From: Massilia sp. CF038
GTDB lineage: Bacteria > Pseudomonadota > Gammaproteobacteria > Burkholderiales > Burkholderiaceae_D
DNA length: 64,000 nt
Assembly: GCF_900129765.1 (NCBI RefSeq)
Contig: NZ_FQWU01000001.1
Span: 1 to 64,000 of the forward strand
Reading direction: 5' to 3'
Shown here: positions 7,756 to 15,983 of the stretch, in pieces
Layout: every line of letters begins with the position of its first letter
Numbering within the stretch: the first letter of the stretch is position 1
Notes under the pieces: model-generated
Databases searched by the model: none
What the model saw: the letters and a program-made list of their open reading frames with translations, nothing else
What the model was told of the DNA's origin: nothing
Translations under genes and position numbers: made by a program

Positions 7756-8499
7756 GTGTCGCCCAAGCGCAAATGGCTGGTCGCTGTCCTGTTTGCCCCG
7801 GCCTTTGGCCTGGCGGCCGAACTGCGGATGTGCGTCGACCAGCATGCCCATCTTCCCTATTTAACGCCGCAAGGCGGTGGCACCGTCGGCCGCCTGGTTG
7901 AGCGCGCCGCGCGCGAAGCCGGTTTCAAGCTCACCCTGTTGGTTGCCCCAGTGGCGCGCTGCCGGGTTGAAGTCGAACGCGGTACGGCACACGCCTATCC
8001 TCTCACGCCATACCTTCCTGCAGTGCTGCCGTTCGCGCAGTACCCGATGCAGGGCGGCCTGGCCGACAGCACCCGCGCCACCGTGCGCGCGCGGGTGGCG
8101 CTGTTCCGCCCTGTCGGTGGCCAGGTCAAGTTTGACGGTGTCAGCATCAGCGGGCTTGATCGTAAAGTGCTGGTGCCCTTTGGCAGTCTGGTGCTGAGCG
8201 AGGTGCTGCGCGCACGCCAGGTGCCGTTCGATCAGGAAGGCCGTTCACTGGCCATCAATTTCGCCAAGATGCTGGCCGGGCGCGGCGATGCGGCAGCGGG
8301 TTTCGAAGCGGAGGGCCTGCAGCTGATGGCGCAGCCGCCGTTCGCGGGCAAGATCGAAATGCTGCCGCTACCGCTGTTCGAACAAACCTACTATCTGGGT
8401 GTGTCGAAGGATTACTACGCGCGCCACGGCGTCGCCGTCGAGCGCCTGTGGGATGCGATCGGCCGCTTAAACAAGGCCGCCGAAGCGCAGGAAAAATGA
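7756..8499 (+). CDS. secreted periplasmic-binding-protein-like protein
   Basis: Predicted 247-residue exported protein: positive N-terminus (SPKRKW), hydrophobic core (LVAVLFAPAFGLAA), then ELRMCVDQHAHLPYLTPQGGGTVGRLVERAAREAGF, the opening of extracellular solute-binding family 3-like domains. The later VLVPFGSLVLSEVL and AINFAKMLAGRGDAAAGFEAEGLQL fit the same fold. GTG 7756 is favoured because GGGAG lies 5 bases upstream; GTG 7750 would overlap that site. No transporter genes adjoin it, so a stand-alone sensor or scavenging role is possible. The 3' end overlaps the convergent paaX by 33 bases. Confidence 0.65.
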   Translation: MSPKRKWLVAVLFAPAFGLAAELRMCVDQHAHLPYLTPQGGGTVGRLVERAAREAGFKLTLLVAPVARCRVEVERGTAHAYPLTPYLPAVLPFAQYPMQGGLADSTRATVRARVALFRPVGGQVKFDGVSISGLDRKVLVPFGSLVLSEVLRARQVPFDQEGRSLAINFAKMLAGRGDAAAGFEAEGLQLMAQPPFAGKIEMLPLPLFEQTYYLGVSKDYYARHGVAVERLWDAIGRLNKAAEAQEK

Positions 8500-9393
8500 G
8501 GGGTCCGCAGGTGGCGGATGCAGCTCTTCGCGCAGCAGGGCATGCATAATATGGGTCTCGGCCGCAGCATAGGTCAGGCGGTACACGGCGCGCGCCAGTT
8601 CATAAGCCTGCGAACCGGGCCAGGGGTCGGGCAGCAGTTCCACCGGCAGCATCGGATCGTGCAGCTGCACCCGGCGGTAGGCGTGGATCAGCAGCGTGCG
8701 GATCATGAATGCCTGCTGGGGGCCGGCTGATTCACCGGCCTCCAACGCTGCCAGCAAAGGCTGGAACTCGCTGATGAAGCGGTGGTAGCCTTGTTCGACG
8801 ATGGACAGATCCCAGCCTTCGGCGGCCAGCTCGCGCAGCGGCCGGCTCGATACGCCCGCCAGTTCGCTGCTGCGGCACACCAGCAGCTTGCCCTGGGCGC
8901 CGTGGCGCTGCAGGATTTCTTCGATCACGTCAGGGCTGGCCACCGGGTGGCCAAAGATGCCATTCGAGATCATGGCATAGCCTTCCCACTCAAGCTCCTT
9001 GCGCAGCTGTGCGCGGGTCGGCGCGTCCACCGCACCATTCGGCGCCAGCAGCATGGTCCAGCTGCCATCCCAGTGCGCGGTGAGGGGCGCGTAGATGCGG
9101 CGGTTGGCGCGCTCGAAGCGGGGCAGCGCCTGCGGCAGGATGGCATACGAACTGCGGCGCCCGTCGCGGTTGGCCACCAGCCAGCCTTCCTGCGCCAGGC
9201 GGAACACGCTGGTGCGCAGCAGCCGGTCATTGACGCCGAACGGCGCCAGCAACTCGATCAGGCTGCCCAGCCAGATGGTGCCGCCATGCGGGGCAATGGC
9301 GTCGCCGAAAATTGTCATCACCAGCGACTTCGAGCGCGGCGGGTCGTTGGCCAAAAATGCGGCTATCCATTCGGTGCTGGTGATTTGTTTCAT
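8467..9393 (-). CDS. paaX: PaaX, phenylacetyl-CoA-responsive repressor
   Basis: GntR-like winged-helix repressor of phenylacetate catabolism, 308 residues (316 in E. coli). N-terminal PaaX-type HTH (SLVMTIFGDAIAPHGGTIWLGSLIELLAPFGVNDRLLRTSVFRLAQEGWL) is followed by the PaaX C-terminal domains (GYHRFISEFQPLL, RTLLIHAYRRVQLHDPMLPVELLP, with DPWPGSQAYELARAVYRL). It is divergent from paaA and shares the 106-base intergenic region holding a GAATC-N5-GATTC palindrome, as expected for an autoregulated repressor released by phenylacetyl-CoA. Its 3' end overlaps the neighbouring convergent gene by 33 bases. Confidence 0.95.
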   Translation of the reverse strand: MKQITSTEWIAAFLANDPPRSKSLVMTIFGDAIAPHGGTIWLGSLIELLAPFGVNDRLLRTSVFRLAQEGWLVANRDGRRSSYAILPQALPRFERANRRIYAPLTAHWDGSWTMLLAPNGAVDAPTRAQLRKELEWEGYAMISNGIFGHPVASPDVIEEILQRHGAQGKLLVCRSSELAGVSSRPLRELAAEGWDLSIVEQGYHRFISEFQPLLAALEAGESAGPQQAFMIRTLLIHAYRRVQLHDPMLPVELLPDPWPGSQAYELARAVYRLTYAAAETHIMHALLREELHPPPADPSFFLRFGGLV

Positions 9394-9410
9394 ATATGAA
9401 TCTTAACGCG

Positions 9411-9425
9411 GAATCGATATGATTC
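9411..9425. promoter_or_regulatory. candidate PaaX operator
   Basis: GAATC-GATAT-GATTC is a perfect palindrome (5-bp arms) 18 bases upstream of the paaX start, in the divergent paaX-paaA region. The ATATGATTCAC side resembles the TGATTC core known for PaaX sites. A second TGAATC is at 9397-9402. Operator function is inferred. Confidence 0.6.
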
Positions 9426-9436
9426 ACAAAAATAGG

Positions 9437-9466
9437 TGGACTAAGTCAAAAACTGTATCGTATTAT
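9437..9466 (+). promoter_or_regulatory. candidate paaA promoter
   Basis: TGGACT (9437-9442), an 18-base spacer and TATTAT (9461-9466) resemble sigma-70 -35/-10 elements, 34 bases before ATG 9500 and immediately downstream of the candidate operator. Confidence 0.4.
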
Positions 9467-9499
9467 GGATCTACAGCCTTTGCAAACGGGAGAAGCACC

Positions 9500-10486
9500 A
9501 TGTACGCACAATTGGTAGAAACCGGCCTTCAAAAAGTTCAGACGGCCGAGGACATGGGCGCGGACGAGCTCGCCTTCCAGGCCCGCATCGACGCCGGCGT
9601 CAAGATCGAAGCAAAAGACTGGATGCCGGACGCTTACCGCAAAACGCTGGTGCGCCAGATTTCGCAGCACGCGCATTCGGAAATCGTGGGCCAGCTGCCG
9701 GAAGGGAACTGGGTCACGCGTGCGCCTACGCTCAAGCGCAAGTCCATCCTGCTGGCCAAAATCCAGGACGAAGCAGGCCACGGCCTGTATCTGTACAGCG
9801 CCGCCGAAACGCTGGGCGTCTCGCGTGACGAGCTGCTCGCCGCCCTCCATTCGGGCAAGGCCAAGTACTCCAGCATCTTCAATTACCCCACTCTATCGTG
9901 GGCCGACATGGGCGCCGTGGGCTGGCTGGTCGACGGCTCGGCCATCATCAACCAGATTCCCTTGTGCCGCTGCTCGTATGGTCCATACGCGCGCGCCATG
10001 ATCCGCGTCTGCAAGGAAGAATCCTTCCACGCGCGCCAGGGCTACGACATCATGATGAGTCTGGCCAAAGGCACGCCCGAACAAAAAGCCATGGCGCAGG
10101 ATGCGCTCAACCGCTGGTGGTGGCCGTCGCTGATGATGTTCGGCCCGTCCGACGCCGAATCGGTCAACAGCGCGCAGTCGGCCAAGTGGCGCATCAAGTT
10201 GTTCTCCAACGATGAGCTGCGCCAGCGCATGGTCGACCAGACCGTGCCCCAGGCCGAGTACCTGGGCCTGACCATTCCCGACCCTGACCTGAAGTTCAAC
10301 GCCGAGACCGGCCACTACGAATTCGGCACCATCGACTGGAGCGAATTCAATAACGTCCTCAAGGGCAATGGCCCGTGCAACCGCGAGCGCCTGGCGACCC
10401 GCGTCAAGGCCTGGGACGACGGCGCCTGGTTCCGCGACGCCATGGTGGCCTACGCCGATAAAAAAAGCGCGCGCGCAGCCGCGTAA
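9500..10486 (+). CDS. paaA: PaaA, phenylacetyl-CoA 1,2-epoxidase catalytic subunit
   Basis: Di-iron oxygenase subunit that epoxidises the aromatic ring of phenylacetyl-CoA, 328 residues (309 in E. coli). Ferritin-like helices carry the iron ligands: Glu/His in [16 protein letters not shown] and [13 protein letters not shown]. The conserved [20 protein letters not shown] and MFGPSD segments are present. ATG 9500 is chosen (GGGAG upstream, and known PaaA starts align here). First gene of a collinear operon; works with PaaC as scaffold, PaaB as bridge and PaaE as reductase. Confidence 0.96.
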   Translation: MYAQLVETGLQKVQTAEDMGADELAFQARIDAGVKIEAKDWMPDAYRKTLVRQISQHAHSEIVGQLPEGNWVTRAPTLKRKSILLAKIQDEAGHGLYLYSAAETLGVSRDELLAALHSGKAKYSSIFNYPTLSWADMGAVGWLVDGSAIINQIPLCRCSYGPYARAMIRVCKEESFHARQGYDIMMSLAKGTPEQKAMAQDALNRWWWPSLMMFGPSDAESVNSAQSAKWRIKLFSNDELRQRMVDQTVPQAEYLGLTIPDPDLKFNAETGHYEFGTIDWSEFNNVLKGNGPCNRERLATRVKAWDDGAWFRDAMVAYADKKSARAAA

Positions 10487-10509
10487 GTTCGAATCAACTG
10501 GAGAGCGAC

Positions 10510-10794
10510 ATGAGTAAAGAATGGCCACTGTGGGAAGTCTTCATCCGCAGCCAGCACGGCCTGGCGCACAAGCACGTGGGCAGTCTGCACGCGTCCGACG
10601 CTGAAATGGCGGTCAACAATGCGCGCGACGTCTACACCCGCCGCAACGAAGGCGTGTCGATCTGGGTGGTGCGTGCGGCCGACATCGTCGCCTCCAGCCC
10701 GGGCGACAAGACGGCGCTGTTCGAGCCGTCGAATAACAAAGTCTATCGCCACCCGACCTTCTTCCCGATGCCGGAAGAAGTCAAAAACCTGTGA
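10510..10794 (+). CDS. paaB: PaaB, phenylacetyl-CoA epoxidase subunit
   Basis: Small bridging subunit of the PaaABCE complex, 94 residues (95 in E. coli). Characteristic opening WPLWEVFIRSQHGLAHKHVGSLHA, then the ARDVYTRRNEGVSIWVVRA core. It is preceded by a GGAGAG ribosome site and ends in a GTGA overlap with paaC, indicating coupled translation. Confidence 0.96.
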   Translation: MSKEWPLWEVFIRSQHGLAHKHVGSLHASDAEMAVNNARDVYTRRNEGVSIWVVRAADIVASSPGDKTALFEPSNNKVYRHPTFFPMPEEVKNL

Positions 10795-11570
10795 GCGCGC
10801 CAGTGAACGAGAAGATCGACGGGGTCAAATTCGACTACCTGCTGCGCCAGGGCGACAATGCCCTGATCCTGTCGCAGCAGTTGTCCAAGCTGTGCGGCAA
10901 AGGCCCGGCGCTGGAAGAAGACATGGCACTGACCAACGTCGCGCTCGACCTGCTGGGCCAGACCCGCATGTGGCTGACCTACGCGGGCGAACTGGAAGGC
11001 GCCGGCCGCGACGAGGACAAGCTGGCCTACCTGCGCGACGCCCACCAGATGCGCAACTGCCTGCTGCTGGAACAGCCCAACGGCAATTACGCCGACACCA
11101 TGGTGCGCCAGTTCTACTTCGATACCTGGCACTACTTCCTGATGCTGGGCCTGACCAAGGCTAGCGATGTGCGCATCGCCGAAATCGCCGAAAAATCGAT
11201 CAAGGAAGTGACGTATCACCTGCGCCGCAGCGGCGACCTGATTGTGCGCATGGGTGACGGGACGCCTGAAAGCCATGCCAAAACCCAGGCGGCGGTCAAC
11301 GCACTGTGGATGTACTCGGGCGAAGTGTTCCTGTACGACGCGGTCGATGAAGCGATGGTGGCGCAGGGCGTGGCGCCCGCCGCCGAAGGCTTGCGCGCCC
11401 AGTTCATGGAGCATGTGAGCGAGATTTTCGCCGAAGCCACCTTGACCATGCCGGATCCGGCAGCGTGGATGCAGAAGGGCGGCAAGCAAGGCCGCCACAG
11501 CGAGCACCTGGGCTACATCCTGGCCGAGATGCAGTTCCTGCAGCGCGCCTATCCCGGCAGCGAGTGGTAA
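10791..11570 (+). CDS. paaC: PaaC, phenylacetyl-CoA epoxidase structural subunit
   Basis: Ferritin-like helical partner of PaaA, 259 residues (248 in E. coli). Features: LLRQGDNALILSQQLSKLCGKGPALEEDMALTN at the N-terminus, QPNGNYADTMVRQFYFDTWHYF, and HLRRSGDLIVRMGDGTPESH. PaaC homologues have lost the di-iron site and hold PaaA in place. It starts with GTG 10791, overlapping the paaB stop by 4 bases; GTG 10803 is an alternative. Confidence 0.95.
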   Translation: MSAPVNEKIDGVKFDYLLRQGDNALILSQQLSKLCGKGPALEEDMALTNVALDLLGQTRMWLTYAGELEGAGRDEDKLAYLRDAHQMRNCLLLEQPNGNYADTMVRQFYFDTWHYFLMLGLTKASDVRIAEIAEKSIKEVTYHLRRSGDLIVRMGDGTPESHAKTQAAVNALWMYSGEVFLYDAVDEAMVAQGVAPAAEGLRAQFMEHVSEIFAEATLTMPDPAAWMQKGGKQGRHSEHLGYILAEMQFLQRAYPGSEW

Positions 11571-12088
11571 TGAACGCGCAAGCGGCCAGCGTGGCGGAAG
11601 TCTGGTCCTGGCTCGGCGAAGTGGCCGATCCGGAGATCCCCGTCATCTCGGTGGTCGACCTGGGCATCGTGCGCGATGTCGCTTTCGACGGCGACGCCTG
11701 CGTGGTCACCATCACGCCCACCTATTCGGGTTGTCCGGCGATGCAGGTGATTGCCGAATCGGTAGAGCAGGCCTTGCATGTGCATGGCTTGCGCGATGTG
11801 CGCCTGGTGACGCAGCTGTCGCCGGCCTGGACCACCGACTGGATGAGCGAGGCAGGCAAGGCTGCACTCAAGGGCTACGGCATTGCACCGCCAGCCCAGC
11901 AGGTGATTGACATCAGCGGCTTGCATGCTGGCGTCAAGCGGCGCGCCGCGCCACCGCTGGTGGTGAGCTGTCCGAATTGCGGCTCGCAGCACACGCAGCT
12001 GACCAGCCAGTTCGGTTCTACGCCGTGCAAGGCGCTGTACAAGTGCCTGGACTGCCGCGAACCCTTCGATTATTTCAAGTGCCACTGA
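11570..12088 (+). CDS. paaD: PaaD, Fe-S/maturation protein of the phenylacetate pathway
   Basis: Required for assembly of the epoxidase system, probably for Fe-S insertion; 172 residues (165 in E. coli). N-terminal MIP18/DUF59 domain (EVADPEIPVISVVDLGIVRDV, PTYSGCPAMQVIAES) and C-terminal zinc-ribbon-like CPNCGSQHT ... CLDCREPFDYFKCH. ATG 11570 overlaps the paaC stop by one base (TAATG). Confidence 0.95.
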   Translation: MNAQAASVAEVWSWLGEVADPEIPVISVVDLGIVRDVAFDGDACVVTITPTYSGCPAMQVIAESVEQALHVHGLRDVRLVTQLSPAWTTDWMSEAGKAALKGYGIAPPAQQVIDISGLHAGVKRRAAPPLVVSCPNCGSQHTQLTSQFGSTPCKALYKCLDCREPFDYFKCH

Positions 12089-12106
12089 GGCAAACCCGGG
12101 CCACCC

Positions 12107-13183
12107 ATGAGTAAATTTTATCCATTGACCGTCGCGCGCGTGCACAACGAAACGCGCGACACCATCGCTGTGACCTTTGAGGTGCCGGCCGATCTGCAGC
12201 CCAGTTTCGGCTACCAGCAGGGCCAGCACCTGACGCTGCGGGCGCAGATTGAAGGTGAAGATGTGCGCCGCTCGTATTCGATCTGCTCCGCGGTGCAGGA
12301 CAACTGCCTGCGCGTTGCCATCAAGCGCACCCAGGGCGGACTGTTCTCCAGCTGGGCCAATGAACATCTCAAGCCGGGCATGCAGCTGGAAGTGATGCCA
12401 CCCATGGGCCACTTCAATGTGGCGCTGGCGCCCGAGAACGCGCGCCACTATCTGGCCTTTGCGGCCGGCAGCGGCATCACGCCGATCCTGTCGATCATCA
12501 AGACCACGCTGCTGCACGAACCGAACAGCCGCTTCACCCTGTTTTACGGCAATCGCGCCTCGTCATCGGTGATCTTCAAGGACGAACTGTCGGACCTGAA
12601 GGATATCTACACCGAACGCCTGAATCTGGCCTATGTGATGAGCCGCGAGCAGCAGGACATCGAATTGTTCAACGGCCGCATCACCAAAGAGAAGTGCGCG
12701 CAGTTCCTCAAGTACTGGGTGCGGGTGGAAGATATCGACGTGGCCTTCATCTGCGGCCCAGAGGACATGATGCACGGCGTGTCGAGCGCACTGCAGGAAG
12801 CGGGCATGCCGAAGCAAAATATCAAGGTCGAGCTGTTCGCGGCCAGTATTCCCAAGCACGAGCACAAACCGCGCGCGCAGGTGGCCGGTGAGCGTCACGA
12901 GACCGAAGTCACGGTCATCATGGACGGCAACCACACCAGCTTCACGATGGACAAGGACAAGGAGTCCATTCTGGATGCCGGTCTGCGCGCCGGCATCGAC
13001 ATGCGCTACTCCTGCAAAGGTGGCGTATGCTCGACCTGCCGCTGCAAACTGATCGACGGCAAAGTCGACATGGATGCGAACTACGCGCTGGAAGACTACG
13101 AGATTGCCCGCGGCTTTGTACTGAGCTGCCAGAGTTTCCCCGTCACCGACAAGGTGATCGTCGATTTTGACCAGGCTGAATAA
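12107..13183 (+). CDS. paaE: PaaE, phenylacetyl-CoA epoxidase reductase
   Basis: NADPH- and FAD-dependent ferredoxin-type reductase that feeds electrons to PaaA, 358 residues (356 in E. coli). FAD domain with RRSYSICSAVQDN, NAD(P) domain with AAGSGITPILSIIKTTL and FICGPEDMM, and a plant-type 2Fe-2S domain at the C-terminus (CKGGVCSTCRCKL plus FVLSCQSFP). Confidence 0.96.
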   Translation: MSKFYPLTVARVHNETRDTIAVTFEVPADLQPSFGYQQGQHLTLRAQIEGEDVRRSYSICSAVQDNCLRVAIKRTQGGLFSSWANEHLKPGMQLEVMPPMGHFNVALAPENARHYLAFAAGSGITPILSIIKTTLLHEPNSRFTLFYGNRASSSVIFKDELSDLKDIYTERLNLAYVMSREQQDIELFNGRITKEKCAQFLKYWVRVEDIDVAFICGPEDMMHGVSSALQEAGMPKQNIKVELFAASIPKHEHKPRAQVAGERHETEVTVIMDGNHTSFTMDKDKESILDAGLRAGIDMRYSCKGGVCSTCRCKLIDGKVDMDANYALEDYEIARGFVLSCQSFPVTDKVIVDFDQAE

Positions 13184-13193
13184 GGCGGACCCC

Positions 13194-13994
13194 ATGCTGA
13201 ACATTGACTTCGAAAATATCCTGTTCCAGATCGAGAATGGCGTCGCCACCCTGACGCTGAACCGTCCCGATAAACTGAACAGCTTCACCGTCGCGATGCA
13301 CCGCGAAGTGCGCGCCGCGCTGGACCACGTCCAGGCCGACAAGTCGGTGCGCGTGCTGCTGCTGACCGGTGCGGGGCGCGGCTTTTGCGCGGGCCAGGAT
13401 CTATCCGATCGTGCGGTGGAACCGGGCGCGCAAGGCGTCGACCTGGGCTTCTCGGTCGAGACCTACTACGCACCACTGGTCATGACGCTGCGCGCGCTGC
13501 CCATGCCCGTGATTTGCGCCGTCAATGGCGTGGCGGCGGGCGCCGGCGCCAACATTGCGCTGGCCTGCGACATCGTCCTGGCCGGCAAATCGGCCAGCTT
13601 TGTCGAAGTGTTCTGCAAGCTTGGCCTGATTCCCGATACGGGCGGCACCTGGCATCTGCCACGCCTGGTGGGCCACGCGCGCGCCATGGGCATGGCCATG
13701 CTGGGCGAAAAAATCAGCGCTGAAAATGCCGAGCAGTGGGGCTTGATCTGGCGCTGCGTGTCCGACGAAGGCCTGATGGACGAAGCGCGCAGCATGGCCG
13801 CCCACCTGGCGATTGCACCGACCAAGGGACTGGCATTCACCAAGCGCGCGCTGCAGGCCAGCTACGCCAACACCTTGCCCGAGCAGCTCAAGCTCGAAGG
13901 CGAGATGATGCGCGAACTCGGTTACAGCCACGATTACCGCGAAGGTGTGGCTGCCTTCATCGCCAAACGCGCACCGCACTTTACGGGAGAATAA
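13194..13994 (+). CDS. paaG: PaaG, ring-1,2-epoxyphenylacetyl-CoA isomerase
   Basis: Crotonase-fold isomerase that converts the epoxide to oxepin-CoA, 266 residues (262 in E. coli). LTGAGRGFCAGQDLSDR and CAVNGVAAGAGANIALACDIV form the oxyanion-hole and CoA region. SKLGLIPD-type catalytic Asp segment reads CKLGLIPDTGGTW; it ends in YREGVAAFIAKRAPHFTG, as PaaG does. ATG 13194 is used; a TTG at 13167 would lie inside paaE. Confidence 0.94.
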   Translation: MLNIDFENILFQIENGVATLTLNRPDKLNSFTVAMHREVRAALDHVQADKSVRVLLLTGAGRGFCAGQDLSDRAVEPGAQGVDLGFSVETYYAPLVMTLRALPMPVICAVNGVAAGAGANIALACDIVLAGKSASFVEVFCKLGLIPDTGGTWHLPRLVGHARAMGMAMLGEKISAENAEQWGLIWRCVSDEGLMDEARSMAAHLAIAPTKGLAFTKRALQASYANTLPEQLKLEGEMMRELGYSHDYREGVAAFIAKRAPHFTGE

Positions 13995-13995
13995 G

Positions 13996-15552
13996 ATGGC
14001 CGCAGCACTCGCAAAGGACAGCATTGTCGCCGTCATCGGCAGTGGCGCCATGGGTGCCGGTATCGCCCAGGTTGCGGCCGCATCGGGTTACCAGGTGCGC
14101 CTGTTCGACACCCGGCCCGACGCGGTTGCCAAGGCGATTGCCGACATCGGCAAGGTCTACGGCAAGCTGGTGGAAAAAGGCCGCATGAGCGGTGACGAAG
14201 CCGCCGCTGCCAACGCCCGCCTGCACCGCCTCGGCGATCTGCACGAAGTCGATGGCGCCGCGCTGGTGATCGAAGCCATCGTTGAAAACCTCGACGTCAA
14301 GCGCATGCTGTTTGCGGACCTGGAAAAAATTGTGGCGGACGACTGCATCCTGGCCACCAATACCTCGTCCATTTCGGTGACCGCCATTGCCGCCAAGCTG
14401 CGCCGTCCCGAGCGTCTGGTGGGCATGCACTTCTTTAATCCGGTACCGCTGATGGCGCTGGTGGAAGTGATCAGCGGCCTGGCAACCGCGCAGGACGTGG
14501 CCGACACCGTGTATGCCACGGCTGCGGCATGGGGCAAGAACCCGGTGCATGCCAAATCCACGCCGGGCTTTATCGTCAACCGCGTGGCGCGCCCGTTTTA
14601 CGCTGAAGGGCTGCGCCTGCTGTCCGAGCAAGCCGCCGATCCCGCCACGCTGGACGTACTGATGCGCGAAGCGGGCGGCTTCCGCATGGGCCCCTTCGAA
14701 CTGATGGACCTGATCGGCCACGACGTCAATTTTTCGGTCACGCAGTCGGTCTTCAATGCCTACTACGGCGACCCGCGCTTCATGCCGTCGGTGCTGCAGC
14801 AAGAGATGGTCAACGCCGGCTTTTTGGGACGTAAATCGGGCCGTGGCTTCTATCACTACGGCGAGGACGCTGCCAAACCCGTGGCGCAGACGATGGCGCG
14901 CCAGAGCCGGCCCGAAACGGTCGGCATCAGCATGGAGCCAGGCGTCAAGAACGCCGTCACCGAGCCGGTTGAATTGCGTCTGCGGGAGGCTGGTTACACC
15001 GTCACCCACCGCAAACCGCTGCCGGGCGCTGGCCACAACGAAGCCCCTGGTTTCCACTGCACCGGCGCCGCGATTTTCCTGACCGATGGCCGCACCGCCA
15101 CGGAACGGGCGAACGCCAACAAGCATCCCGACACGGTGCTGTACGACCTGCAGTTCGATGCTGCCGGCGCCACCCGCATTGCGCTGGCGCGTGCCGATCA
15201 GTGCAGCGAGAGTGCCTGGCTGGCCACGGTCGGCCTGTTCCAGGCCACCGGCCTGGAAGTCACGCAGATTGATGACGTGCCCGGCATGGTGGTGATGCGC
15301 ACCGTGGCCATGCTGGCCAACGAAGCGGCCGATGCCGTCAACCAGGGCGTATGCTCGGCCGAAGCGGTCGACATCGCCATGCAGAAGGGCGTCAATTATC
15401 CGCGCGGGCCATTGGCCTGGGCCGATACGGTGGGCATTGCGCATATCGTGACGGTGCTGTCGAATCTGGCCGCTACCTACGGCGAAGACCGCTACCGTGT
15501 CTCGCCGCTGCTGCGCCGCAAACTGGCCAATGGAAGCCGTTTTCATGGATGA
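13996..15552 (+). CDS. paaH: PaaH, 3-hydroxyadipyl-CoA dehydrogenase
   Basis: NAD-dependent 3-hydroxyacyl-CoA dehydrogenase, 518 residues, somewhat longer than E. coli PaaH (475). Rossmann motif VIGSGAMGAGIAQVAA at the N-terminus, catalytic segment GMHFFNPVPLMALVEVI, then two 3HCDH C-terminal domains (about 190-290, GFIVNRVARPFYAE; about 400-490, MVVMRTVAMLANEAADAVNQG). It begins one base after the paaG stop with a GGGAGA site and overlaps paaI by 8 bases. Confidence 0.94.
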   Translation: MAAALAKDSIVAVIGSGAMGAGIAQVAAASGYQVRLFDTRPDAVAKAIADIGKVYGKLVEKGRMSGDEAAAANARLHRLGDLHEVDGAALVIEAIVENLDVKRMLFADLEKIVADDCILATNTSSISVTAIAAKLRRPERLVGMHFFNPVPLMALVEVISGLATAQDVADTVYATAAAWGKNPVHAKSTPGFIVNRVARPFYAEGLRLLSEQAADPATLDVLMREAGGFRMGPFELMDLIGHDVNFSVTQSVFNAYYGDPRFMPSVLQQEMVNAGFLGRKSGRGFYHYGEDAAKPVAQTMARQSRPETVGISMEPGVKNAVTEPVELRLREAGYTVTHRKPLPGAGHNEAPGFHCTGAAIFLTDGRTATERANANKHPDTVLYDLQFDAAGATRIALARADQCSESAWLATVGLFQATGLEVTQIDDVPGMVVMRTVAMLANEAADAVNQGVCSAEAVDIAMQKGVNYPRGPLAWADTVGIAHIVTVLSNLAATYGEDRYRVSPLLRRKLANGSRFHG

Positions 15553-15970
15553 TTTGCAGGCACTGGCTGAACTGGCCGGCAAAACCATGTTCGAGCGCGA
15601 CCCCGCCAGTCAGGCGCTGGGCATGCTGCTGGCCGAGATCCGCCCAGGCTACGCGCGCATGACCATGCCGGTAAGGCAGGACATGCTCAATGGCCACCAG
15701 ACCTGTCACGGCGGCTACATTTTCATGCTGGCAGATAGCGCGTTCGCGTTTGCCTGCAATTCGCATAACCACAATACGGTGGGCGCAGGCTGCACCATCG
15801 AGTATCTCGCACCGGGACAACTGGGCGACCTGCTGACCGCGGAGGCGGTGGAGCAGGCCTTGTCCGGCAAGACCGGCGTCTACGACGTCAAGGTCACCAA
15901 TCAGGATGGGCGCACTGTGGCCCTCCTGCGCGGAAAATCGCATCGCATCAGCGGTCTGGTGGCCTCCTAG
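15545..15970 (+). CDS. paaI: PaaI, hydroxyphenylacetyl-CoA thioesterase
   Basis: Hot-dog fold thioesterase, 141 residues (140 in E. coli). The PaaI signature HQTCHGGYIFMLADSAFAFACNSH and AGCTIEYLAPGQLGDLL are present. It clears dead-end or over-accumulated phenylacetate CoA esters and so recovers CoA. ATG 15545 gives the family length and has GGAAG 8 bases upstream; ATG 15530 would add five residues. Confidence 0.94.
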   Translation: MDDLQALAELAGKTMFERDPASQALGMLLAEIRPGYARMTMPVRQDMLNGHQTCHGGYIFMLADSAFAFACNSHNHNTVGAGCTIEYLAPGQLGDLLTAEAVEQALSGKTGVYDVKVTNQDGRTVALLRGKSHRISGLVAS

Positions 15971-15983
15971 AAGGAGAAACACG

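Noticed and set aside
13194-13994. paaF for the enoyl-CoA hydratase gene
   Set aside because: The GAGRGFCAGQDL and YREGVAAFIAKRAPHFTG segments and order after paaE match PaaG.
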